Source: JALRAP01 sp046340555 | GTDB lineage: Bacteria; Bacteroidota; Bacteroidia; AKYH767-A; OLB10 | NCBI GenBank assembly: GCA_046340555.1 | Contig: JBKDSL010000167.1 | Span: 1-12,197 of the forward strand | DNA: 12,197 nt | Reading direction: 5' to 3' | In this document: positions 1-7,011 of the stretch, piece after piece | How positions within the stretch are numbered: the first letter of the stretch is position 1 | How the letters are laid out: the number at the start of each line of letters is the position of its first letter | Program-made: the position numbers and the translations under genes | The notes under the pieces: generated by a model | What the model was told of the DNA's origin: nothing | Database searches by the model: none | What the model saw: only the letters and a program-made list of their open reading frames with translations

Positions 1-2151
1 TTCGCGCACCTTGTTGTTCACATCCATGATTTCCAACTTGGCGGCAACGGCAATGTCGTTCTCCTCCAATCCCAAGGTCTTACGGTCAACATCTACAGAT
101 ATTCCTTTGAACTTGAAAGCCACCAAGGAGTTGCTAGTGGCTATCGTGTCACCGGCTTGGATGGTATCTATTTTGGCTTCATGGTATTCGCCTGCGCCCT
201 CTGGTTTTTCAAGGCTTTCCATATCGGCATAGGTGATGTGGGTGTATATGTCCGTGTCGATAAAATGACGTGTGGATGGTTCGGCTACATTTCCCATTCG
301 GGGGTTCAACTGTATACGGGGTTGCAAGGTGAAAGCATGCTCCAATGTGCCCGCCTCAAAATTCGGTTTGAAGTATTCGATATTGTAATATACGTTCACC
401 CCTTCGCGCTCTTTGCCCGTATAGCTAATGAAGTATTTCGACATTTGAAGGGTATCTCCTTGATGAAGCATGATGTTCTCATCATTTGGGAAATCCTTGC
501 CCAAATCCACATTCAGCAGGTTCTTACTTATTACCTCCTGTTTACCATTCGATATAAGTGCGCCAACCAAAATCAACGCCATACCGATGTGCGTAACGGA
601 GCCCCCGGTGTGGTCCAATTTACCTTTTAAAAACCTGAAAGCGTAATCGAGATTTGCCAACAATGCAAAAATGCCGGCGAATAGCAACAGAATGTATTGA
701 ACGCGGTCGAACTGTATGTAGTAGGCGGCTATTGCACTGACAACAATGGAAGCAATCCCCGAAAGGGCGATCTTTTTCCAGAAGTCACCTGACTGAGTGC
801 TTTTGTATTTTAGGAATTGCGCGAAGCCGATCAATATGCAAATGATGATAGCAAAAGGAATTTGCCATGAGTTGTAATGGCCAATAACATCTGCAGGAGG
901 TGCCATGTTGGTACCGAAGACCTTATTAATTACAGGTATGGATGTGGTGAAAGTGATTTGCAACCCTGCGATTAATAAAACCAACATGCCGATGAACATC
1001 CAGAATTCGCGCGAATACAAATGGTCGTCTTTTTCGGCGCTTACGAAAGCGTGACGGTTTCTGAACCAAAGCCAGAGTGCCATGATTACGAAAAAGGCCA
1101 TGTAGATTACCAGCTGCCCGGTCATACCCAAGTCAGTAAATGAGTGTACGGAGGTATCGCCGAGGATTCCACTACGTGTTAAGAATGTGGAGTAAAGAAT
1201 CAGGATAAAGGTGAGAACGGTAAGTAGAAAGCTACTCAATAACGTCGTGCCGTTTTTCTTATGTATTACCATGACGTGTGCGGCTCCAACAAAAGTCATC
1301 CATGGCACTAGAGAGGCGTTTTCAACAGGATCCCATGCCCAAAATCCTCCAAATGATAATGCTTCATAAGCCCAGGCGCCACCCATTAAAATACCGGTTC
1401 CCAATGCCATAACACCAAAGAAAGACCAAGGGGTAGCCTGTGAAGTCCACTCGCGATAGCGTTTAGTCATCATGCCACCCATTGCAAATGCAAAAGGAAT
1501 CAAGGTAGAGGCGAAGCCTAAGAATAAAACAGGAGGATGTATAACCATCCAATAGTTTTGCAAGAGTGGATTTAAGCCGCGGCCGTCTTCTATGCGTTGT
1601 AAATAATCCGGAAATTGCACAAACGGAAGGTTGGCCATATCGGGATGCTCTCGCAGCAACGTGAAGGGGTTGGTGCCGATTTTGTGACCGAAAATGTAAA
1701 CACCGAGAACCATTGAAACCAGGAATACCTGAACCAGGCAAACGGTTACCATGGCAGGTCCTTCCCAACTTCCGCCTTTTCTAAGTAAAATGGCACCTAG
1801 TACCACATGCCAGAATGTCCAAAGCAAGAAGCTTCCTTCTTGACCTTCCCAGAAGCTTGCAAAAATGTATCGCATGGGCATTTCCATGGATGAGTGCTGC
1901 CACACGTAGTAGTATTCGAAGCGGTGATTGAAAATCAGGTAATACAGTACCGCGAATATGCCGATGATAGATAGCCCATGCAGCGTGAATGCTGACCGAG
2001 CGATTAGCTTCCACTGCTTTTCTTCATCAGGTCTTTTGAATCCCAGATAATAGGCAACCGCGCCCAATAATGCGCCAATGAATGCCAGTGAAAGCAGCGT
2101 ATTACCCAGTTTGCCCCAGATAAGCTGCTCTCCTAAATAAGCTATTTCCAT
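1..2151 (-). CDS. ccmF: CcmF-type cytochrome c heme lyase (C-terminus cut by window edge)
   Basis: Integral membrane heme lyase of System I: it takes heme from CcmE and attaches it to CxxCH motifs of apocytochrome c on the outer face of the inner membrane. Reading from the ATG at 2151 gives 717 codons with no stop before the window ends, so the C-terminus is missing; Bacteroidota relatives are usually larger, around 1000 residues. Many hydrophobic helices are present. Visible motifs are NYWMVIHPP (residues 199-207), the WWD-type signature GGFWAWDPVE (268-277), YSTFLTRSGILGD (320-332), SREFWMF (380-386) and HTGGSVTHIG (514-523). His205, His292, His336 and His521 align with the four conserved heme-ligand or WWD-domain histidines of E. 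coli CcmF. From about residue 540 the sequence is a polar periplasmic domain. It starts 6 bp after the ccmE stop, so it is the last visible gene of the ccm operon. The start MEIAYLGEQLIWGKLGN fits the family N-terminus. Confidence 0.95.
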   Translation of the reverse strand, partial: MEIAYLGEQLIWGKLGNTLLSLAFIGALLGAVAYYLGFKRPDEEKQWKLIARSAFTLHGLSIIGIFAVLYYLIFNHRFEYYYVWQHSSMEMPMRYIFASFWEGQEGSFLLWTFWHVVLGAILLRKGGSWEGPAMVTVCLVQVFLVSMVLGVYIFGHKIGTNPFTLLREHPDMANLPFVQFPDYLQRIEDGRGLNPLLQNYWMVIHPPVLFLGFASTLIPFAFAMGGMMTKRYREWTSQATPWSFFGVMALGTGILMGGAWAYEALSFGGFWAWDPVENASLVPWMTFVGAAHVMVIHKKNGTTLLSSFLLTVLTFILILYSTFLTRSGILGDTSVHSFTDLGMTGQLVIYMAFFVIMALWLWFRNRHAFVSAEKDDHLYSREFWMFIGMLVLLIAGLQITFTTSIPVINKVFGTNMAPPADVIGHYNSWQIPFAIIICILIGFAQFLKYKSTQSGDFWKKIALSGIASIVVSAIAAYYIQFDRVQYILLLFAGIFALLANLDYAFRFLKGKLDHTGGSVTHIGMALILVGALISNGKQEVISKNLLNVDLGKDFPNDENIMLHQGDTLQMSKYFISYTGKEREGVNVYYNIEYFKPNFEAGTLEHAFTLQPRIQLNPRMGNVAEPSTRHFIDTDIYTHITYADMESLEKPEGAGEYHEAKIDTIQAGDTIATSNSLVAFKFKGISVDVDRKTLGLEENDIAVAAKLEIMDVNNKVRE

Positions 2152-2157
2152 AATTTT

Positions 2158-2574
2158 TTAGGATTGAGGAACCCTTACAAATTCTCCTTGAGGTCCTTGG
2201 TTGCCATTGTATTTGGAAGGACATTTCATCAACAAATCTCCTTTGGCAACGCGGAATTCTCCTTCAACTACTTTTCCGATAACAACAACCTGTTCCGACT
2301 TTTCAAAATCCTGAGGCTTTGTATCGTTGTACAACACTTTCATTTCTTTCCCCTCGTTATCGATGAGGTAGAAACCGAAAATGTTGGCATTTTCTGATGG
2401 ATTGTAAATGAAATCTTTTTCACGGTTCAGTTTGCCTACCACATGATAGGTGTCGCCTTGATTATCCTTGGCTGTGGCGAAGGACGCGTAAGTGCTGGAG
2501 TCGGAGATGGTACTCACGATCACTCCCAGCAAAATGGCGATGACAACTATGGCGATGATGTGGGTTTTTTTCAT
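2158..2574 (-). CDS. ccmE: CcmE periplasmic heme chaperone, CxxxY variant
   Basis: Membrane-anchored periplasmic heme chaperone that receives heme from the CcmC complex and passes it to CcmF. It has 138 residues from the ATG at 2574. An N-terminal TM anchor (about residues 4-22) is followed by a beta-rich OB-fold domain with VVGKL and VVVIGKVVEGEFRVAKGDLL, then LMKCPSKY. The heme-binding site is Cys118-x-x-x-Tyr122, where the proteobacterial family has HxxxY. CxxxY forms are known, for example the structurally studied Desulfovibrio CcmE. A GTG immediately precedes the ATG and would add one residue. I chose the ATG because it overlaps the upstream ccmD-like stop as TGATG, a typical coupled start. 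The gene lies between the ccmD-like gene and ccmF. Confidence 0.94.
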   Translation of the reverse strand: MKKTHIIAIVVIAILLGVIVSTISDSSTYASFATAKDNQGDTYHVVGKLNREKDFIYNPSENANIFGFYLIDNEGKEMKVLYNDTKPQDFEKSEQVVVIGKVVEGEFRVAKGDLLMKCPSKYNGNQGPQGEFVRVPQS

Positions 2575-2798
2575 CACTTGGTATTTTGCTTACTGTTTTG
2601 TGCTTTTTCCATTTTACGAATACGCATGTCCAAATAAACCATGAATCCAATGATGCCAGCCATTACGGTAGCGGCAACGGCCACCACAACGAATATCTTG
2701 CCGTTGGACCGCATAACATCGGCCATTTCCACAGCTTGGGCATTAGCGTCTAGGACCGAAAGCAAGACAAAGATGAGGGCGGTAAGTTTGTGTGACAT
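2574..2798 (-). CDS. ccmD: CcmD-like small membrane protein
   Basis: A 74-residue protein in the ccmD position, between ccmC and ccmE. In System I, CcmD is a small membrane protein that helps release heme-loaded CcmE from the CcmABC complex. This one begins with a signal-peptide-like segment (residues 1-22, hydrophobic core LTALIFVLLSVL, cleavage-like ANAQA). A short polar stretch AVEMADVMRSNGK follows, then one TM helix (about 35-57) and a basic tail RIRKMEKAQ rich in Lys, Gln and Asn. Classical proteobacterial CcmD has only one hydrophobic segment, so the extra leader fits the CcmD-family proteins seen in Bacteroidota. The assignment rests on position, size and the TM-plus-basic-tail layout. 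The stop overlaps the ccmE start by one base, and the start lies 6 bp after the ccmC stop. Confidence 0.82.
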   Translation of the reverse strand: MSHKLTALIFVLLSVLDANAQAVEMADVMRSNGKIFVVVAVAATVMAGIIGFMVYLDMRIRKMEKAQNSKQNTK

Positions 2799-2804
2799 CG
2801 AATT

Positions 2805-3467
2805 TTAATTTTGATTCTTGTTCGCTTGGAGTTTTTTCATGCGATAGCCGATATTCATCAGCCAAACGCCCAGCAGCGTCCAGCCAATGATTGCGGGATA
2901 AAACACCTGACGAAGGTTTTTATCTAAGTCGTAACTATTGAAACCGGGGTTACCGCCATCACCAGGGTGCAAAGAGTCGGTCATGCGAGGCAAAACCATG
3001 ATGAATACCAACATCATTACAAAGGCGAAAACCGAATAAACGCCTGAAATACGCGCTTTTTTTTCAGGGTCATCCAATGAGCCTCTGAGAAGAAAGTAGG
3101 CAGAATAAACTAACATGGTAGCGGCGGCTCCATTCAGTTTCACATCATTTACCCACCAAGCTCCCCATGTGAATTTGGCCCAAACCATCCCCGTAAGTAA
3201 TCCAAGTATGCCGAAAAGCATACCGATTTTGGCGCTTTCTAATGCTAGGGTATCGCTTTGGAATGTCGGATTTCCCAAATTACGGATGCTGTAAACGAGG
3301 CTGATGAGAAAGAGAATCATCATCGAAAACCACATCGTCACATGAAAGTAAAGATTTCGGATACTTTCGTTCAAAATGGGCAGTGCGGGTACTTCGCCCA
3401 AAAATCCTGCGACCACGGTATAGGACAGTAGCAGGGCACAAAGAACCTTCCACCAATGTTTGATCAT
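2805..3467 (-). CDS. ccmC: CcmC heme-handling membrane protein (CcsA/CcmC family)
   Basis: Inner-membrane protein that presents heme to CcmE. It is 220 residues from the ATG at 3467, close to the usual size, with about six TM helices. The WWD domain reads WGAWWVNDVK (residues 101-110). The two flanking periplasmic heme-ligand histidines are His42 (in NLYFHVTMWF) and His167 (in DSLHPGDGG). An open frame continues upstream to 3614, but that extension overlaps the end of ccmB, looks polar and non-family, and precedes the normal MIKHWWKVL hydrophobic start; I therefore use 3467. The gap after ccmB is 47 bp, with no obvious Shine-Dalgarno, which is normal for Bacteroidota. The ccmD-like gene follows after 6 bp. 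Confidence 0.95.
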   Translation of the reverse strand: MIKHWWKVLCALLLSYTVVAGFLGEVPALPILNESIRNLYFHVTMWFSMMILFLISLVYSIRNLGNPTFQSDTLALESAKIGMLFGILGLLTGMVWAKFTWGAWWVNDVKLNGAAATMLVYSAYFLLRGSLDDPEKKARISGVYSVFAFVMMLVFIMVLPRMTDSLHPGDGGNPGFNSYDLDKNLRQVFYPAIIGWTLLGVWLMNIGYRMKKLQANKNQN

Positions 3468-3514
3468 CAAAGTGTTGTTTTTTAATGGATTGTAAGGCTG
3501 AAACGGGAGCCTGT

Positions 3515-4168
3515 TCAATCCCTCCAAAGATAGGGAAAGAGTATGTACGTGAGTGCGTATACCAAGGCTGTTAAGGCAGCCATCACCAGGGCATAGGAGC
3601 CGTTTACGGTCCATGCAATACCATCAATGGCATTTTTTGAATAACGAATAAGTACCATCAGGAATGGAATCAAAACGGGAAAGCTCAGGATGGCCATTAA
3701 TGTAGGACTATTACCGGCTCTCGATGCGATGGCCGAGGTCATGGTAAGTATGGATGCCAATCCCAAACTTCCTAGTAATAACCCCAACAGAAACCCAGCC
3801 GTATCCTGGATGTTACCTCCTAGAAAAACTTGGAACGCGGCCAAGCTGATCAGGCCTATTGACAGTAGTAGCATGGAGTTGTACAGGATTCGGGAAAAGA
3901 CTACGCCTAAAGGACTTGCTAAAAAGTAATAATGCAACCTGACGCCTGCACTTTCTTGCATGAAACTTCGCGCAACTGCATTCACCGCTGCGAAAAGCAT
4001 GATGATCCAAAACAGTGCATTCCAAGTTGGTACATCCACGATCCTTCTGAATGCCAAGTAGCTCACAAACACCGTGGCCAACACGTATATAAAGGTCCCG
4101 GCTAAGGCGTTTTTTTGCCTAAATTCGTGGCTGAATTCCAAAGCGATAAGTTTCAAGAGTCGGTTCAC
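3515..4168 (-). CDS. ccmB: CcmB heme-exporter-type ABC permease
   Basis: Membrane subunit of the CcmAB ABC transporter, which uses ATP to release heme-loaded CcmE from the CcmC/CcmD complex. It is 217 residues with six clear hydrophobic segments (about 22-40, 50-68, 92-115, 124-149, 154-176 and 190-212). The conserved ArSFMQE-type segment (ARSFMQESAGVRLHYYFLASP, split across residues 66-86) and the early LEFSHEFRQKNAL stretch are typical of the family. The start codon is GTG at 4168; no ATG lies nearby in frame. It is the first gene of the ccm operon and is divergent from bshB1. The partner ATPase gene ccmA is not next to it in the window, so CcmA must be encoded elsewhere or be absent. Confidence 0.93.
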   Translation of the reverse strand: MNRLLKLIALEFSHEFRQKNALAGTFIYVLATVFVSYLAFRRIVDVPTWNALFWIIMLFAAVNAVARSFMQESAGVRLHYYFLASPLGVVFSRILYNSMLLLSIGLISLAAFQVFLGGNIQDTAGFLLGLLLGSLGLASILTMTSAIASRAGNSPTLMAILSFPVLIPFLMVLIRYSKNAIDGIAWTVNGSYALVMAALTALVYALTYILFPYLWRD

Positions 4169-4187
4169 TGTTCGTAATTGGCTTTGG

Positions 4188-4195
4188 CAAAAGTA
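4188..4195 (-). promoter_or_regulatory. Candidate Bacteroidota -7 element for the ccm operon
   Basis: On the minus strand this reads TACTTTTG, an exact match to the Bacteroidota sigma-A -7 consensus TAnnTTTG. It lies about 20 bp upstream of the ccmB GTG, leaving a leader of roughly a dozen bases. No convincing -33 TTG was found at the expected distance, where the sequence would run into the start of bshB1. The 65 bp divergent spacer (4169-4233) must also hold the bshB1 promoter, for which I see no exact match. Confidence 0.4.
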
Positions 4196-4233
4196 AGCTA
4201 TAACCTTTTTGACTTTTTCTCGTAATCCATAAT

Positions 4234-4953
4234 ATGATCAAACTAGATATTTTGGCATTTGGCGCACATCCAGACGATGTGGAAATTTCCTGTTCAGGAA
4301 CGCTAATAAAACATATAGCCCTAGGGCATAAGGTAGGGGTGGTTGACCTTACCCGGGGAGAACTGGGCACTCGTGGAAATTTTGAGATTCGCGACCAGGA
4401 ATGCATTCGCGCAAGCGAAATCATGGGCATACATGCCCGCGAAAACCTCAATTTATCGGATGGCTTCTTCGACATTAACGAGGCTAGCAAGCTTTCCGTA
4501 ATACGTGCTGTACGCAAATACCGTCCTGAAATCATCTTAGCCAATACTACAGACGACCGTCATCCCGACCATGGGCGTGCTGCAAAATTGGTGGCTGAAT
4601 CGGCGTTTCTTGCTGGACTTCCCAAGATTGAAACTGAGGTTGATGGAGTGAAGCAGGAGGCTTGGCGTCCTAAGTCGGTATACCATTATGTGCAAGACTG
4701 GCAATTAAAGCCCGATTTCATTGTGGATATTACTGGATTTATGGATAAGCGGATGGAGGCGATGTTGGCATACAAATCCCAGTTTTATAATCCCAACTCT
4801 TCAGAACCAAACACACCTATTTCGAGTAAGGCGTTTTTGGATATGATCGTTTATCGTGCACTTGAAATGGGAAGGCTAATAGGAACCCAGCATGGTGAGC
4901 CATTCAAGATGCATCGACCGCATGGGGTGCATCATTTGATGGATCTATTGTGA
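4234..4953 (+). CDS. bshB1: BshB1-type GlcNAc-malate deacetylase (bacillithiol synthesis)
   Basis: Zinc-dependent LmbE/PIG-L-family deacetylase of 239 residues, the normal size. It removes the acetyl group from N-acetylglucosaminyl-L-malate to give GlcN-malate, the second step of bacillithiol synthesis in the cytoplasm. The metal-site motif AHPDD is at residues 11-15 (His12, Asp15) and the second motif HPDH at 110-113. The DLTRGELGTRG (38-48) and YKSQF segments are characteristic of the BshB1 subgroup rather than of mycothiol MshB. The start ATG at 4234 gives the standard MIKLDILAFGAHPDD opening. It is a single-gene unit divergent from ccmB and convergent with the downstream T9SS gene. The partner genes bshA and bshC are not in the window. 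An LmbE protein acting on another GlcNAc conjugate is a less likely alternative. Confidence 0.92.
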   Translation: MIKLDILAFGAHPDDVEISCSGTLIKHIALGHKVGVVDLTRGELGTRGNFEIRDQECIRASEIMGIHARENLNLSDGFFDINEASKLSVIRAVRKYRPEIILANTTDDRHPDHGRAAKLVAESAFLAGLPKIETEVDGVKQEAWRPKSVYHYVQDWQLKPDFIVDITGFMDKRMEAMLAYKSQFYNPNSSEPNTPISSKAFLDMIVYRALEMGRLIGTQHGEPFKMHRPHGVHHLMDLL

Positions 4954-4962
4954 TAAAACAAC

Positions 4963-4988
4963 AAGGGCCGCTCCTCGGAGCGGCCCTT
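4963..4988. terminator. Bidirectional terminator hairpin between convergent genes
   Basis: A perfect inverted repeat with 12-base arms (4963-4974 and 4977-4988; arm AAGGGCCGCTCC) separated by two bases, so about 11 pairs with a four-base loop in practice. It sits between the bshB1 stop and the stop of the minus-strand gene at 5018. The minus-strand side is followed by the T-rich TTGTTGTTTT. The plus-strand side has only a weak T run. It probably terminates both genes. Confidence 0.85.
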
Positions 4989-5017
4989 GACATTAGGATT
5001 ATATGCTATTCTAAAAC

Positions 5018-6913
5018 TCAGTTCTTGACAAACTTCACTGTACGGGCATTTTGATCATCTGCCACTCGAAGTGTGTACATGCCTGAAGCTAGTTCTTTCA
5101 CATCCACATCCAAGCGTAGCACTCCTGCAGGCACATTCTGCTCCAAAGAAGTCCAAACGGTTTGACCTACGATATTGCGTATTTCCAAGCGGCATTCTTT
5201 CAGCCCATCGTTTTGGATGCTTATGGTGAGTTGATCAGACGCTGGGTTCGGGAATACATTAACCGACCTTACAGGGTTGTTTGATGCATCATTAATGCCC
5301 AATACTAGGTTCGGATCGATGCAATCGTAAACGATATCATTGCTTTGAATCGCATGCTGTCCATTGGGTGGAACAGAATATCCGGGAGCGCCATCTTGTT
5401 GCCAAATCATACTCACGCAGTTGTCTACGTTTTTGGCCAAGGCGCAAAACACTGCCTCATCGAAGTTGCTGTTCGAAATGTTTACTGAAGTTCCCCATGT
5501 GGCACCATTGTCGGTAGAAGCCATCAACAATACGTTGCGGAATGAGAAATTGTTAGGGTCAGGAAGGGCGTTGTCGGTAAGTTCAATTAAAGGGCAGTAA
5601 CTTAAATAAATATTGCCTGCTGCGTCAATGGCTGCACTGGGCATGGAGCAGATTCCATCATTTCCATAACGACCTCCAAGGTTTGTTGCAAAAGAGGAAG
5701 CAACACCGTCGCCATCGATATCAGGAGCGGTAGCAATCACAACAGGTTCGTTGGACCCGAAGCTTTCGTTCCAGTAAAGTAGACCATCAGTTGACAAGAA
5801 GAGGCCAATGTTGGCAGCTGGATCATCATCCAGAACCAGCATGGCGCCACCAAACGCGTGCACCATTCCGTTGTTATCAATCAATATGGCGTATGATCCA
5901 TCAGTAGATAACAAGGTGTCAGCTACACCATCGCCATCCACGTCAGTGGTTTGCGTTACATCATCATATTTGGTAAAGGGGAAATCTAAAATCACAGTAC
6001 GGGTCCAAGTGGTTCCGTTGTCTGTCGACTTCCAAAGCGCCCAATCATCAGTCAGGTTGCCCGAGATGAAGGCTACTACATTGTCTTTGGCATCCATGGC
6101 ATAGCCATCAGCACGAAAACCATTATACGTGGTACTATCGATACCAGGAGGAATCACGCGGAGTACATCCCAGTTTTGTCCACCATCCAAGGATCGGCTA
6201 TAGGAAAGGCAGCCGTTCAAGCCGTTCACTGCGGTTCCGCCGTTACCAGTGGGGTAGGAGATATCAATCATGTGAACGGTGTTTCCATCAGGACCACCTG
6301 CTGCAGCACGTGCCCAAAGGGTGTTTTGTCCGGTGGTAAAGCCTGGGATTGGCGTCTGTGTCCAACCTCCGGTTCCACCTGCAGTTGCACGGCGATTAAT
6401 CGCCGTAGGATTAGAAACCGAACCGTGTGAAACAACCACTTCGGTTCCATTGGCCAATTGGATCAAACTAGGCCATCCACGGCGGTCTGTTTCTAAACGT
6501 GCACTTGGTGCAGCACCCCAGCTGCCATTGCTGGAGTTATACCAAGTTCCACGATCGGGATATGTTCCACCTTGATCGGTGCTGCCAGTCCAAGCAGCAT
6601 GTACATTACCATTGAGTTTATAGATTCGATTTTGGATGGAACCATTCGATTGCAAATCATAAGTAGTGGCGCCGATCAATGTTTGAGCCATCGAAGATTT
6701 GTTCAGGTTGGATGGCTGACCTTTTACTGTTTGATTGATACGATTGCTTGGGGTTTCGTCGCCAGCCACATCATAGGTTTGAACTTTGGCCGGTGTAAGA
6801 TGACCGGTACGATTTAGTCGCTCTTTGATGGTGTTGATGGGAGCGGGGCGGTTTTGTGCCGTGGCCATCATAGTCAGAAAAAGCAGACCGATAGACAGTA
6901 GGTTTTTTTTCAT
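5018..6913 (-). CDS. Secreted Asp-box protein with T9SS type A sorting domain (paralog 1)
   Basis: Exported protein of 631 residues; the specific function is not recognised. A Sec signal peptide spans residues 1-20 (MKKNLLSIGLLFLTMMATAQ). The body carries three Asp-box-like motifs, as found in BNR/sialidase-type beta-propellers: SRSLDGGQNW (239-248), STDNGTTW (296-303) and STDNGATW (466-473). Two calcium-loop-like stretches are also present, DVDGDGVAD (324-332) and DIDGDGV (398-404). From about residue 550 there is a T9SS type A sorting domain, with VNVFPNPASDQL, then IRNIVGQTVW, ending ELASGMYTLRV and a basic KFVKN tail. The protein is therefore expected to cross the outer membrane by T9SS and be surface-attached or released. 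No sialidase RIP motif or catalytic set was seen, so enzymatic activity should not be assumed. It is a tandem paralog of the next gene, and its seven body cysteines contrast with two there. Confidence 0.88.
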   Translation of the reverse strand: MKKNLLSIGLLFLTMMATAQNRPAPINTIKERLNRTGHLTPAKVQTYDVAGDETPSNRINQTVKGQPSNLNKSSMAQTLIGATTYDLQSNGSIQNRIYKLNGNVHAAWTGSTDQGGTYPDRGTWYNSSNGSWGAAPSARLETDRRGWPSLIQLANGTEVVVSHGSVSNPTAINRRATAGGTGGWTQTPIPGFTTGQNTLWARAAAGGPDGNTVHMIDISYPTGNGGTAVNGLNGCLSYSRSLDGGQNWDVLRVIPPGIDSTTYNGFRADGYAMDAKDNVVAFISGNLTDDWALWKSTDNGTTWTRTVILDFPFTKYDDVTQTTDVDGDGVADTLLSTDGSYAILIDNNGMVHAFGGAMLVLDDDPAANIGLFLSTDGLLYWNESFGSNEPVVIATAPDIDGDGVASSFATNLGGRYGNDGICSMPSAAIDAAGNIYLSYCPLIELTDNALPDPNNFSFRNVLLMASTDNGATWGTSVNISNSNFDEAVFCALAKNVDNCVSMIWQQDGAPGYSVPPNGQHAIQSNDIVYDCIDPNLVLGINDASNNPVRSVNVFPNPASDQLTISIQNDGLKECRLEIRNIVGQTVWTSLEQNVPAGVLRLDVDVKELASGMYTLRVADDQNARTVKFVKN

Positions 6914-6938
6914 AGGTTTTTGGTTTAGGTTACTGCCT

Positions 6939-6946
6939 CAAAAATA
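6939..6946 (-). promoter_or_regulatory. Candidate -7 promoter element for T9SS paralog 1
   Basis: The minus strand reads TATTTTTG, an exact TAnnTTTG match, 25 bp upstream of the ATG at 6913 and just downstream of the terminator of the preceding gene. The leader before the ATG is A-rich (ACCAAAAACCT) with no Shine-Dalgarno. No clear -33 TTG is seen, because that position falls in the terminator T run. Confidence 0.45.
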
Positions 6947-6961
6947 GCAATCAGTTGGAAT

Positions 6962-6994
6962 AAAAAAAGCCCCGTGCGATAGCACGGGGCTTTT
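6962..6994 (-). terminator. Intrinsic terminator after T9SS paralog 2
   Basis: Perfect nine-pair GC-rich stem (GCCCCGTGC at 6969-6977 with GCACGGGGC at 6982-6990) and a four-base loop, extended by four A-T pairs. On the minus strand it is followed by a run of seven T residues, 18 bp after the stop codon of the gene ending at 7012. This is a textbook Rho-independent terminator. Confidence 0.93.
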
Positions 6995-7011
6995 AGTGAT
7001 TTTAAAGTGTA

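Noticed and set aside
157..630. Plus-strand open frame of 157 codons near the left edge
   Set aside because: It lies antisense inside ccmF, whose frame is fully open with conserved family motifs; the translated plus-strand product has no recognisable features.
1463..2014. Short minus-strand open frames that might suggest a broken ccmF
   Set aside because: They are out-of-frame shadows; the true ccmF frame is uninterrupted from 2151 to the window edge.
3468..3614. Longer ccmC with a 49-residue N-terminal extension
   Set aside because: The extension overlaps the 3' end of ccmB, is polar and unlike the family, and the ATG at 3467 gives the standard N-terminus.
4963..4988. Hairpin as a mobile-element end or regulatory RNA
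   Set aside because: Its position between two convergent stop codons and perfect GC-rich stem are explained by a two-way terminator.
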